This document shows positions 16,283 to 25,081 of a stretch of 64,000 nt of DNA, one piece after another (position 1 is the first letter of the stretch; each line of letters starts with the position of its first letter). The notes below the pieces were generated by a model that saw only the letters and a list, made by a program, of their open reading frames with translations, searched no databases and was not told where the DNA came from. A program made the translations under genes and the position numbers. The stretch comes from Gammaproteobacteria bacterium (GTDB taxonomy: Bacteria; Pseudomonadota; Gammaproteobacteria; Steroidobacterales; GCA-2729495), in assembly GCA_014337915.1 (NCBI GenBank), contig QUBU01000003.1:1-64000 (forward strand), given 5' to 3'.

Positions 16283-18370
16283 ATGAATTTCCTGAAGCGG
16301 CTGATCCGTGGCGGATTCGAGCGCCTGGAAAGCGGCCTGGACGCCGTCTGCGGCCCACGACTCAACCCGCTGGTGCAGCTGGGCGCCCTGGGCTGGCTGC
16401 TGTTCTGGCTGATCACCATCAGTGGCATCTACCTCTACATCTTCTTCGACACGGGCGTCACCCAGGCCTATGCGTCCGTGGAGGACCTGACCCACAAGCA
16501 GTGGTGGGCCGGCGGCATCCTGCGCAGCATCCATCGCTACGCCTCCGACGGGCTGGTGGTGGTGACATTCGTCCACATGCTGCGTGAGTTCGGCATGGAC
16601 CGCCTGCGCGGCGTGCGCTGGTTCGCCTGGGTGACCGGCCTGCTGCTGATCGGCTTCATCTACGTCTGCGGCATCACCGGCTACTGGATGGTCTGGGACC
16701 AGCTGGCACAGTACGTCGCGCTGACCACCTCGCGCTGGCTGGATGCGCTGCCGATCTTCGCCGAGCCGATCTCGAGGAACTTCGTCAACAACGCCGGGCT
16801 GAGCGGCCGGTTCTTTTCCCTCATGGCCTTCGTGCACATCGCCGCGCCGCTGCTGATGCTGCTGTTCATGTGGGTGCATATCCAGCGCTACAGCCATGCC
16901 AGGGTATACCCGGCGCGCAACCTGACCATCGCCACCGTGGTTGCGTTGCTGGCCCTGTCGCTGGTCGAGCCGGCCCTGAGCCAGGGTGCCGCCAATCTCG
17001 ACGAGCTCGCCGCCTCGGTCGGGCTCGACTGGTTCTACCTGGCGTTCTATCCGCTGATGGATGCGGTCGGCCCCGGCGGCCTGTGGGCGCTGTCGCTGGG
17101 ATTCCTGCTGGTGATGGCGATCCTGCCCTGGGCGCCACCGCTGCGGCGGCCGGCGCCGGCCGTGGTGCACCTCGACAACTGCAATGGCTGTGCGCGTTGC
17201 TTCGACGACTGCCCGTACAGCGCGATCACCATGCAGCCGCGCAGCGACGGCGCGGCCTTCTCCCAGGAGGCGGTGGTCGATCCCGACCTCTGCGTGAGTT
17301 GCGGCATCTGCGCCGGTGCCTGCCCGACGGCAACACCTTTTCGCAGGGCCACCGCACTGGTGCCCGGGATCGAGTTGCCGGAGCACGGCATCGCCGCGCT
17401 GCGGGACCGGGTGACCAGCGCCTGCCAGGGCCTGGCTGGCAAGCCCGGTGTGCTGGTGTTCCGCTGCGAGCACGGGGCCGACGTCGCCCAGCCCTCGACC
17501 GGGGCTGCTGCCGTCATCGACGTGCCCTGCGCGGGCATGGTCCCGCCATCGTTCATCGACCTGGTGATCACGCGGCACATGGCGTCCGGAGTGATGCTGG
17601 CCGGCTGCCACGAGACCGGCTGCTACCAGCGGCTCGGAACCGAGTGGACCAGCCGCCGCGTTGCTGCAACGCGAGACCCCTATCTGCGACAGCGCATACC
17701 ACGCGAGCGCGTGGCCCTGTCCTGGGCGAGTTCCGTCCAACAGGACGCGAGGTCTGCGGCCGTCGAGCAGTTTGTCGCCTCGCTGGGCGGGCTCGCCGAA
17801 GTGGCACCGCACCGGCCGGTGCCCGCCGAAGGGCAGCTGCAGGCGGCCTGGCAGGCGCCGGCGCGGCGGTGGCCGGGCTGGCTGCGCTGGCCGCTGCAGG
17901 CGTTGCTGCTGGCCGGCGCCATGTGGCCGCTCGGGTTCCTGTCGGCGCGGCCGGAAGTCGTGCTGCGGGGCGAGAACGAGGCGGTGGTGACCCTGACTTT
18001 CAGCCATGCGGGCCGCCCACTGCAGGAGTGCCGCAAGCAGACCCCGGAGGAGCTGGCCAAGCTGCCGCCCAACATGCGCCGGCCCGTGGATTGCGCACGC
18101 GGGCGCTGGCCGGTGTACATTGAACTGGAGCTGGATGGGCGCCAGGTATTCGCCGGCACCGAGGAACCCGCTGGCCTGTGGAACGACGGTCCCTCCAGCC
18201 TGTTCGAGCGATTCCCGGTACCCGCCGGTCCGCGGCAGGCCGTGGTCAGGCTGCGCGACAGTGGACGCGAATCCGGGTTCGACTACAGCGCCACGGCCAG
18301 CCTCGACCTGCGCCCGGGCCAGAACCTGGTCGTCGAGTTCCGGCAGCCTGGCGGCTTTACCTTCAGATGA
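16283..18370 (+). CDS. Cytochrome b / 2[4Fe-4S] ferredoxin / MvhD-like fusion protein
   Basis: A 695-residue multidomain redox protein. Residues 1-285 resemble the N-terminal half of cytochrome b/b6, with His84/His98 and His185/His199 spaced 14 apart for two b hemes. Residues 295-350 hold two [4Fe-4S] motifs (Cys300, 303, 306, 310 and Cys337, 340, 343, 347). Residues about 388-485 look like the MvhD/FlpD domain, with Cys395, 416, 442 and 447 for a [2Fe-2S]-type site. A further helix (about 523-541) leads to a C-terminal, probably periplasmic, beta domain with two cysteines. The order suggests transfer between quinone and a soluble low-potential carrier across the membrane. It follows senC by 31 bases, so it may feed or drain the neighbouring NO/O2 enzymes. 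Precise reaction unknown. Confidence 0.8.
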   Translation: MNFLKRLIRGGFERLESGLDAVCGPRLNPLVQLGALGWLLFWLITISGIYLYIFFDTGVTQAYASVEDLTHKQWWAGGILRSIHRYASDGLVVVTFVHMLREFGMDRLRGVRWFAWVTGLLLIGFIYVCGITGYWMVWDQLAQYVALTTSRWLDALPIFAEPISRNFVNNAGLSGRFFSLMAFVHIAAPLLMLLFMWVHIQRYSHARVYPARNLTIATVVALLALSLVEPALSQGAANLDELAASVGLDWFYLAFYPLMDAVGPGGLWALSLGFLLVMAILPWAPPLRRPAPAVVHLDNCNGCARCFDDCPYSAITMQPRSDGAAFSQEAVVDPDLCVSCGICAGACPTATPFRRATALVPGIELPEHGIAALRDRVTSACQGLAGKPGVLVFRCEHGADVAQPSTGAAAVIDVPCAGMVPPSFIDLVITRHMASGVMLAGCHETGCYQRLGTEWTSRRVAATRDPYLRQRIPRERVALSWASSVQQDARSAAVEQFVASLGGLAEVAPHRPVPAEGQLQAAWQAPARRWPGWLRWPLQALLLAGAMWPLGFLSARPEVVLRGENEAVVTLTFSHAGRPLQECRKQTPEELAKLPPNMRRPVDCARGRWPVYIELELDGRQVFAGTEEPAGLWNDGPSSLFERFPVPAGPRQAVVRLRDSGRESGFDYSATASLDLRPGQNLVVEFRQPGGFTFR

Positions 18371-18386
18371 ACGCGAGACCCGTCAA

Positions 18387-18788
18387 ATGACCCAGATCGA
18401 GTGGCGACCGGAGTTCTCGATCGGCATCGCCGATGTCGACTACGAGCATCAGGAGCTGATTGCCTGGATCAACCGCACGCTGGTTGCCAGCCTCGATGCG
18501 GCCGGCGACCGGTCAGCGGTGACGGACCTGCTGGGCGAGGTTTTCGCCAAGGTGTCCGCGCACTTCGCCCTGGAAGAGCGCGTCATGCGCGACCAGGGCT
18601 ACGACCAGCTCACCGAGCACAAGCGCGACCATGAGCTGCTGCTCGACGACATCCGCGACATCATGGACGACTTCGAGTCCGGCGGTGACCTCGTGGAGGA
18701 ACGCTTCGCGACGCGCCTCAGCGAATGGTTCGGCCTGCATTTCCGGACATACGACGCGCGCTTCCACCATCGTATGTCGGGCGCCTGA
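18387..18788 (+). CDS. Bacteriohemerythrin
   Basis: A 133-residue four-helix-bundle protein with a full set of diiron ligands: His21, His59, Glu63, His78, His82, His118 and Asp123. Bacterial hemerythrins bind O2 reversibly and some bind or detoxify NO; they are used to carry or store oxygen in low-oxygen cells. It starts 16 bases after the cytochrome b fusion and probably belongs to that operon. An oxygen-binding protein next to a Nod-like enzyme and oxygenases fits internal oxygen handling, but this is inference. Confidence 0.88.
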   Translation: MTQIEWRPEFSIGIADVDYEHQELIAWINRTLVASLDAAGDRSAVTDLLGEVFAKVSAHFALEERVMRDQGYDQLTEHKRDHELLLDDIRDIMDDFESGGDLVEERFATRLSEWFGLHFRTYDARFHHRMSGA

Positions 18789-19149
18789 AATCGCGCGATG
18801 CAATCCCGCAGGCCGGGCACTGCCAGTCACGCAGGCCCACGGTGTGCTGGTGGCTGCTGCGCGGCCGCCGCGCCTGCGCCACGAGGCTGCGATCGGCCTG
18901 GTGATAGCGCGCCGCCGGCCGGGGCGTCGCTGACGGAACGGCAGGTGGTGCAGGGCTGAGCGCGACCCGGAGTGCAGCCAGGGCGGCACGGCTGACGAGG
19001 CCTGCGGCGAGGACCGCAGCCACGAGGATGGCTGGAACCAGCAGCAGCGTCGTCACCAGCCCGGCCAGTGACCCACCGAGGCCGCGCCTGGCCAGTGCCC
19101 GGCGGCGGGCGCTGCTGCGGGAAACCAGAGATCCTGTGCGCTTCGGCAT
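18718..19149 (-). CDS. Doubtful small membrane-anchored protein
   Basis: A possible 143-residue frame with a convincing hydrophobic helix at about residues 27-52 after a basic N-terminus, then a Pro/Ala-rich and basic tail with a single CPAC motif. No ribosome site is seen before the ATG at 19149 and its end overlaps the hemerythrin gene by 71 bases on the other strand. I do not recognise it. If it is not real, the stretch 18789-19276 holds no gene; no promoter or repeat stood out there. Confidence 0.25.
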   Translation of the reverse strand: MPKRTGSLVSRSSARRRALARRGLGGSLAGLVTTLLLVPAILVAAVLAAGLVSRAALAALRVALSPAPPAVPSATPRPAARYHQADRSLVAQARRPRSSHQHTVGLRDWQCPACGIASRDFRRPTYDGGSARRMSGNAGRTIR

Positions 19150-19276
19150 GCTGGCAGTGCCCCGGCTGCGTTCCGTTCCAGATTGAAAACCCCTGGAGTT
19201 CCAGGCTCTGGTGCAACGCTATGCCGGCGGATGCCGAAGGCGCTGTAGCGGATTGTGCGTAGCGCGGTGAGGGTAG

Positions 19277-20053
19277 TCAGACGCGATAGCTGCCCGTGGC
19301 GCGCGCCTGGCCAGGCCGGTTGGGCGGATAGCTGGCCCACTTGTCCCGGTAGTAGCGCTGGCGCAGGTCGCCGGCGGATTCGCGGTTGAACGTCAGGTAG
19401 ATGTTGCGCCGCTGGCGGTCGCTGCTGTTGGGCGGCGAGCCGTGGGGCACGTAGCAGTCGAAGAACACCACGTCGCCCGGGTCGGCCTCCAGCAGCTGGT
19501 AGTCGTCGAGCGGCTCGTAGGGTGGATCGGCGTCGGTGAGCGGCTGCCATTCCGGGCCCATGAGCGCACGCTCGTAGTTGCCGGTGGCGAGGAAGCTCAG
19601 CGCGGCATTGTCCCGGCGATTGGCATCCACGACGATCGCCATGGTGACGAAGAAGTCGGCGTAGGCATTCCAGCCGGCGGCCTGGTCCTGGTGGAGCTTG
19701 TCTGCCCGGCAGCCCGGCAGTTTGAAGTTCACCTTCTCCTTGAACAGCAGCGCGCGCTCGCCGAGCAGCGCACCGACCGCGTTCATGACCTGCGGCGACA
19801 GCATCAGCCGGGTCATCTGCGGGTTGTGGTCGCCGAGGATGTGCTCGGCCCGCACCAGCAGGCTCTCGCCGGTGAGGGGGCTCTGCTCGTAGTAGCAGGC
19901 TTCGGCACCTTCGCGCGGCGGGTTGCTGCGCAGCTGGTCGAGGTAGTCGGACATGCTGCGCACGGCCGCGGCATCGAAGAAGCCGCGGCGCACGCAATAG
20001 CCGCGTTGCTGGAAGTCGCGGATGTCCTGGGCCGTCAGTTCCATGCCCTCCAT
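19277..20053 (-). CDS. Phytanoyl-CoA dioxygenase (PhyH) family non-heme iron oxygenase
   Basis: A 258-residue Fe(II)/2-oxoglutarate oxygenase. The iron ligands are the H-x-D of KLHQDQAAGW and the distal His in YVPHGSPPN; the Arg in RRNIYLTFN is placed to bind 2-oxoglutarate. Such enzymes hydroxylate alkyl-CoA or small natural products and need O2. The ATG at 20053 has GGAGG five bases upstream and is preferred to a GTG at 20065. It is divergent from the MIP18/NnrS-like pair. Substrate unknown. Confidence 0.8.
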   Translation of the reverse strand: MEGMELTAQDIRDFQQRGYCVRRGFFDAAAVRSMSDYLDQLRSNPPREGAEACYYEQSPLTGESLLVRAEHILGDHNPQMTRLMLSPQVMNAVGALLGERALLFKEKVNFKLPGCRADKLHQDQAAGWNAYADFFVTMAIVVDANRRDNAALSFLATGNYERALMGPEWQPLTDADPPYEPLDDYQLLEADPGDVVFFDCYVPHGSPPNSSDRQRRNIYLTFNRESAGDLRQRYYRDKWASYPPNRPGQARATGSYRV

Positions 20054-20203
20054 TGTCGCCTCCACGGGCGGGCAGGGGCCTAGCTGTAGATGTACCTATT
20101 GTCGCGCTGCCCCGGCGCGGATCCTGGCGGTGGCCGGCCGGTCCCCCCGGGCGGGCGTGATATCCTCGATCCCGGTCCAGCTGAACTGCATTCCGGTGCC
20201 AGG

Positions 20204-20524
20204 ATGCCTGAACAACCGGGCGCTGCCCCAACCGCCGAATCGCTGCGCTCCGTGCTCAGGCAGGTGATCGATCCGGAAGTCGGCCTGGACATCGTCGAAC
20301 TCGGCCTGGTCTACGACATCCGCGTCAGCGGCAACCGCGTCGAGGTCGATTTCACCATGACGACCCCGTCCTGTCCCATGAGCGCGATGATCCTCGACGA
20401 CATCCGCGACCGGCTCGGCGCGGCGACGCCGCCCGGCACGGAGGTGGTGGCGCAGCTGGTCTGGGAGCCGCCCTGGGAGCCTGCGATGATGGGCGAGCAG
20501 GCGCGCCGGCACTTCGGCTGGTGA
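20204..20524 (+). CDS. MIP18/DUF59 family iron-sulfur assembly protein
   Basis: A 106-residue protein of the SufT/PaaD-like MIP18 family. The signature is DPEVGLDIVELGLVYDI, followed by FTMTTPSCPMS with the conserved Cys used in Fe-S handling. The ending VWEPPWEPAMM is usual for the group. It overlaps the following membrane gene (TGATG), so the two are coupled. It may help mature the Fe-S clusters of nearby redox proteins. The upstream in-frame extension to 20090 has no homology-like features, so the ATG at 20204 is chosen. Confidence 0.8.
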   Translation: MPEQPGAAPTAESLRSVLRQVIDPEVGLDIVELGLVYDIRVSGNRVEVDFTMTTPSCPMSAMILDDIRDRLGAATPPGTEVVAQLVWEPPWEPAMMGEQARRHFGW

Positions 20525-21606
20525 TGGCACGGGACCTGGGACGGGGCTGGCGGGTTCCGCTGCTGGTCCTCGGCATGCTCTCGCTCGCCGCTGGCGTCGA
20601 CGCGGGCCTCCTGCGCCTGGGCTGGCTGCTGCCGGCACCCGGGGCAGCCACCGTCCTCGACCATGGACCGCTGATGATCTGCGGCTTCTTCGGTACGGTC
20701 ATCAGCCTCGAGCGGGCCGTGGCGCTTGGGGCCCGCTGGGCGTACCTGGCACCGCTCTGTGCGGGGCTGGGCGGGCTGGCATTGCTGGCCGGCTTCAGCC
20801 CGCTTCCGGCATCGGCCCTGATGCTGGCAGGAGCCGGGCTGCTGTCCGCGGCGACCTGGCAGCTGTATCGACGCCAGCCGGCGCTGCACACACTCGTTCT
20901 GCTGGTGGCTGCCGCAGCCTGGGCGGCGGGCAGCGCGCTGGAAATCGCCGGGTGGGGGGTGCCTGCCGTCGTGCCGCTCTGGACTGCGTTCCTGGTGCTG
21001 ACCATCGCCGGTGAGCGGCTCGAGCTGTCGCGTTTCCTGCCGCCTTCGGCTGTCGCGCGCCGGGCCTTTGCGATCATCGTGGCACTGCTGCTGGCTGGCG
21101 CGGTCGCCAGCGTGGCGGACCTGGCCGCTGGCGGATCATTGTTCGCGGCCGCACTGCTGGCGCTGGCAGCCTGGCTGCTGCGCCAGGACATCGCGCGCCG
21201 CACCATCCGTGAGCGCGGCCTGACCCGCTTCGTCGCCGCCTGCCTGCTGCCGGGCTATGCCTGGCTGGGGATCGGCGCACTGGTCCTGCTGGCGGATGGT
21301 GGCCTGCTGCCAGGCAGCCCGGGCTACGACGCGGGCCTGCATGCCCTGCTGATCGGCTTTGTCCTGTCCATGGTCTTTGGCCACGCGCTGATCATATTTC
21401 CGGCGGTGCTCGGCCTGCGGCTGGCCTATGGCGCGATCTTCTACGCGCCGCTGCTGCTGCTGCATCTTTCGGTATTGCTGCGTGTCGGCGGCGATCTTGC
21501 CGGCGCCGGCACGTTGCGTGGCATGGGCGGCCTGCTGACGGCGGCCGCCCTGCTGCTCTTCATCCTGACGCTGCTCGCGGCCGGCCTGCGCGCCAGGCGG
21601 AACTGA
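20524..21606 (+). CDS. NnrS-like polytopic membrane protein
   Basis: A 360-residue protein with about eleven to twelve membrane segments. DHGPLMICGFFGTVISLERAVALG near the N-terminus and GFVLSMVFGHALIIFPAVLG near the C-terminus resemble conserved stretches of NnrS (WHaHEM, GF and H in a late helix), but the protein is shorter and diverged. It lies in a pair with the MIP18 gene. A role in NO or heme/copper biology is likely from similarity and context, not proven. Confidence 0.65.
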   Translation: MARDLGRGWRVPLLVLGMLSLAAGVDAGLLRLGWLLPAPGAATVLDHGPLMICGFFGTVISLERAVALGARWAYLAPLCAGLGGLALLAGFSPLPASALMLAGAGLLSAATWQLYRRQPALHTLVLLVAAAAWAAGSALEIAGWGVPAVVPLWTAFLVLTIAGERLELSRFLPPSAVARRAFAIIVALLLAGAVASVADLAAGGSLFAAALLALAAWLLRQDIARRTIRERGLTRFVAACLLPGYAWLGIGALVLLADGGLLPGSPGYDAGLHALLIGFVLSMVFGHALIIFPAVLGLRLAYGAIFYAPLLLLHLSVLLRVGGDLAGAGTLRGMGGLLTAAALLLFILTLLAAGLRARRN

Positions 21607-21642
21607 TCACGCGTTCGACCCGGCCTGCATCGGCCCGGAGTT

Positions 21643-23997
21643 TCAGAAGCGCCAGGAAACGGTGGCGCCGACCTGCCGGCCGCGTGGCAGCGGGATCGCG
21701 AAGCCGCGCGGGGTGCTGCTCGGGCGGGCACCCTGCTGGGGAAACGAGGGCAGCGTCTTGTAGCGGCCATCGAAGAAGCGCAGGACATCCACCGGTCGGT
21801 CGTCGTCGAACAGGTTCTTTGCCCAGAAGGACATGTCCCAGCGGCCGATCAGCAGGCCGGTGCGCAGCCCAACCAGGCTGCGGTCGCCGGTCTCGATGAG
21901 GTTGTCCTCGGCAGCGTACCTCGAGGACTCGTAGCTCCAGTCGGCGCTGCCGTACCACTCCATTGAAGCCGTCAGCGGTTGCTGGTAGCGCAGCACCAGC
22001 GAGGCCATGTGCCGGGGAACCCGCGGTGAATCCTGCCCGGCTACACTGCCCAGCGCTTCGTTGTCGGCCGCGCTGCCATCGCTGCCGCGCAGGTCGGCCT
22101 CTTCCTGGCTGATCCACTCCCTGATTTCCGAGTCGGTCCAGCTGTAGGTCGCGCGCGCCGTGAGGTTTTCCGCCAGCTCGGCGCTGGCTTCGGCCTCCAG
22201 GCCCCAGACGCGGGTGCGGCCGGCGTTGGTGATGATCGAGGCCGTGCCGAAGCCGGGAATCTCGAGCAGTTCGGTGACCTGCTGGTTCTTCACATCGAGC
22301 CGGTAGGCCGCCAGCGCCAGGCCGAGGCCCCGCTCGGGCAGCCAGGCCTTCACGCCGATTTCGTAGTTCCAGGCGCTTTCCTCGTCCACCGCCCGGTAGC
22401 GTTCATCGGGGACGCGCGGGTTGAAGTCCGGTGGCTTGGTGCCCTTCGAGACGTTGATGTAGTAGCTCGTGGAGTCCAGCGGCCGCCAGTCGATGGTAAA
22501 CCGCGGCGTGATGTTTTCCGGAGTCGTCCTGTAGCTGGCAGCTGCCGCATTCACCGGCAGGCTGGTGACGGTCACCTCGTCTTCCGCCCAGCGCAGCTCC
22601 AGCCCGGCCGTCCAGCGCTCCGCGAAATCCCAGGCCAGCGCCCCGAACAGCGCACGGTTCTCGACTTCGTCGCGCTCGCGGTCCACGGCATGGGCCAGTC
22701 CGGTGCAGGGGTCGATGCGGTTGCGCGAATCGACTTCCGCCTCGCCCCGGTAGTAGTAGGCGCCAAGCGTGAAGCGCAGCGGGCGGTTGGCAGGCGAGGA
22801 CAGCCGCAGTTCCTGCGAGAAATCCCCGTAGTCCATGCGCTCGCGGAGCAGGAAGCTGCCCCGCGGCGGCAGGATCGGCGGCACCGGCGTGCTGCAGGTG
22901 AAGGTGCGCGGCACGCTCGGGTCGTAGCCGGCCTGGGAAGTGTCGTAGCCCTGGCTGTAGTCGTCGCGGATGAAGCCGGTAAGGCTGGTCAAGTTGTACT
23001 CGCCGAGCTCCCAGTCCAGCGTCAGGCTGCCGAGGCGCCGGTCGAGCTCGGTACCCGCGCCGCCATGCTGTTCCAGGAGGTCGGTGTACAGATTGACCTG
23101 GTCCCGGAGCACGGCATCGCCGACGTAGTACTCGCGGCTGCGTGGCGCATCGGCGGTCCGGAAGCAGCAGTTGTTCAGCGTCGAGGGCTGCAGGTACATG
23201 GCGTAGTGATCGTCGTCGGTGCCCTGCCAGCCGAGCTTCAGCGTGATGTCCAGACTTTCGGTTGCCTGGAACAGCAGCTTCGCCGACACCTCGTCGGACT
23301 CCTCACCGCCGATGTCGCTGCCGTCGCGCAGGTTGGTCCACTCGCCGCCGTACTCGTGGTGCCCGGCACCGACCAGGAAGCGCAGGCGCGGCGTGGCCAG
23401 CGGCCCGCTGACCCAGCCGGAGACGTCGAAGCTGTCATGCTGTGCGACGCTGCTGCGCAACTGTCCCTCGAGCTGGGCGGAGGGCTGCCGGGTCACGTAG
23501 TTCACGGCGCCGACATAGGTGTTGCGGCCGAACTGGGCGGATTGCGGTCCGCGCATGATCTCCACGCGCTCGACCTGGTCGAGGTCGGTGCTGAGCAGTG
23601 CCGCGCCGACGTAGACGCCATCGACGAAAGTGTTGCCGGCATTGGAGTTGGCAACCCCATTGCGCATCGTGGTGACGCCACGGAACACCGGGCGGTAGGA
23701 GGCGGGCTGGCGACCGAGTGCGGAATTCAGCGCGAAGCCGGGGGTGAAGCGGGCGATATCGCCCAGGTCCGCCAGGCCCAGCGCTTCGATGCTCTCGGCC
23801 GGGAAAGCGGTGACGGCCACCGGCACGTCGAGGATGCTCTCCTCGCGTTTGCGCGCGGTGACGATTATCTCGGCCATTTCGGCGTGGACCGAGGCGGCAG
23901 CAGGCAGCGCGCCAGCTGCCTGGGCGCCGAGGACTGCAGCAACGGCTGCGCAGGCGGCCAGCAACACGGGATTCTCCCCCCGAATACCGGTTACCAT
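21643..23997 (-). CDS. TonB-dependent outer membrane receptor
   Basis: A 784-residue receptor with a signal peptide (about 1-36), the plug start EIIVTARKREESILDVPVAVTAF and VERVEIMRGPQSAQFGRNTYVGAVNYVTRQP, and a beta-barrel that ends in the aromatic VSWRF. No clear TonB-box test was possible beyond the EIIVTA stretch. This subfamily, common in oligotrophic proteobacteria, imports siderophores, sugars or hydrophobic nutrients. It is divergent from two alpha/beta hydrolase genes, which may process the imported compound. An in-frame ATG at 24066 exists, but the ATG at 23997 puts the signal peptide at the N-terminus. Confidence 0.88.
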   Translation of the reverse strand: MVTGIRGENPVLLAACAAVAAVLGAQAAGALPAAASVHAEMAEIIVTARKREESILDVPVAVTAFPAESIEALGLADLGDIARFTPGFALNSALGRQPASYRPVFRGVTTMRNGVANSNAGNTFVDGVYVGAALLSTDLDQVERVEIMRGPQSAQFGRNTYVGAVNYVTRQPSAQLEGQLRSSVAQHDSFDVSGWVSGPLATPRLRFLVGAGHHEYGGEWTNLRDGSDIGGEESDEVSAKLLFQATESLDITLKLGWQGTDDDHYAMYLQPSTLNNCCFRTADAPRSREYYVGDAVLRDQVNLYTDLLEQHGGAGTELDRRLGSLTLDWELGEYNLTSLTGFIRDDYSQGYDTSQAGYDPSVPRTFTCSTPVPPILPPRGSFLLRERMDYGDFSQELRLSSPANRPLRFTLGAYYYRGEAEVDSRNRIDPCTGLAHAVDRERDEVENRALFGALAWDFAERWTAGLELRWAEDEVTVTSLPVNAAAASYRTTPENITPRFTIDWRPLDSTSYYINVSKGTKPPDFNPRVPDERYRAVDEESAWNYEIGVKAWLPERGLGLALAAYRLDVKNQQVTELLEIPGFGTASIITNAGRTRVWGLEAEASAELAENLTARATYSWTDSEIREWISQEEADLRGSDGSAADNEALGSVAGQDSPRVPRHMASLVLRYQQPLTASMEWYGSADWSYESSRYAAEDNLIETGDRSLVGLRTGLLIGRWDMSFWAKNLFDDDRPVDVLRFFDGRYKTLPSFPQQGARPSSTPRGFAIPLPRGRQVGATVSWRF

Positions 23998-24139
23998 GAT
24001 CTGTCGCGCGACCGCTGTGCTGCAACTGTGGAAAATGCCGAGGTACTGCGACATCGGGTCGTTCAACCACCTGCCGGCTGGACAAGCCGGGCGCGGTGGG
24101 TAACCCTGCGGCGATCTTCCTGACTTGCGGAGACTGCGC

Positions 24140-25081
24140 GTGCCTGGGACCTCGATCTGGCGCCGCCTGATGCCTGGCCTGTTGTCGATGCTGCTCGCTG
24201 CAGCAGCAGCCTCCGCGGCACCTCAGGTCACGATGGTCGCCGCTGCCGATGGCCTGCCGCTCTGCGTGGCCGAGGCCGGCAATCCGCAGGGTCCCGTGCT
24301 GTTGCTGCTGCACGGGTTCGGGCAGTCCCATGCGGTATTCACGCGCCAGTTCAGCGGCGAACTGGCCCGGGAATTCAGGTTGATTGCGCCTGACATGCGC
24401 GGCCACGGCTGTTCGGGCAAGCCCTGGACCGAGGCCGCCTATGCCGGTCCCGGGCCCTGGGCCGGGGACATTGCCGCCAGCCTGCGGGCCTTCGGGGTGG
24501 AACGGCCGGTGGTCATCGTCGGCTGGTCGGCCGGTGGCTACTGGGCCCTGGATTACCTGCGCGTGCAGGGTGCGGCCACCGTGGCCGGGCTGGTGCTGGC
24601 CGGTTCGCACGGCGGACTGGTCAGCGCGGAACTCGACCCGGGCCTCGCGGCCAGGATTGCCGCCGCGCGGGCCGCTGCGGCCGCAGCCCCGCTGGACATC
24701 GACACTGCCATCGCACAGGCGGAGCAGGCCCCGGGCCGGATGGCAGCACAGCCTCTGCCGGCCGACATCGCGCGCATCATGTCGGCCAGCACACTCATGT
24801 TGCCGGCCTACGTGCGTCGCGCCATGGGCGGCTGGAACCTGGACAACAGCGATCTTGCGCCGCGGCTTGGCCTGCCGTTGCTGTTCATCGTCGGCAGCGC
24901 GGATGTGGTGGCGCCGCCGGCCCAGGTCAAGGCGGTGGCTGCGCGCCTGCCCGGTGCCGAGGTGCTGGTCTACGACGGTGCCGGCCATGCGACCTTTGCC
25001 GAGCAGCCCGCGCACTTCGACCGTGACGTGGCGATGTTCGCGCGCCGTGCCTACGCCGCTGCCGGGACGGCGCCGCAATGA
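24140..25081 (+). CDS. Secreted alpha/beta hydrolase (1)
   Basis: A 313-residue alpha/beta-hydrolase-fold enzyme with a signal peptide ending near ASA-AP. The oxyanion region is LLLHGFGQSH, the nucleophile elbow GWSAGG, the acid probably in VGSADVV, and the His in GAGHATF. GTG at 24140 has GGAG seven bases upstream; a TTG at 24125 is less likely. It overlaps the second hydrolase by four bases (ATGA). Likely a periplasmic esterase or lactonase acting on a compound taken up by the divergent TonB receptor. Confidence 0.82.
   Translation: MPGTSIWRRLMPGLLSMLLAAAAASAAPQVTMVAAADGLPLCVAEAGNPQGPVLLLLHGFGQSHAVFTRQFSGELAREFRLIAPDMRGHGCSGKPWTEAAYAGPGPWAGDIAASLRAFGVERPVVIVGWSAGGYWALDYLRVQGAATVAGLVLAGSHGGLVSAELDPGLAARIAAARAAAAAAPLDIDTAIAQAEQAPGRMAAQPLPADIARIMSASTLMLPAYVRRAMGGWNLDNSDLAPRLGLPLLFIVGSADVVAPPAQVKAVAARLPGAEVLVYDGAGHATFAEQPAHFDRDVAMFARRAYAAAGTAPQ

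Noticed and set aside
16870-18123. Plus-strand frame inside the cytochrome b fusion
   Set aside because: Overlaps the well-supported frame and lacks any motif.
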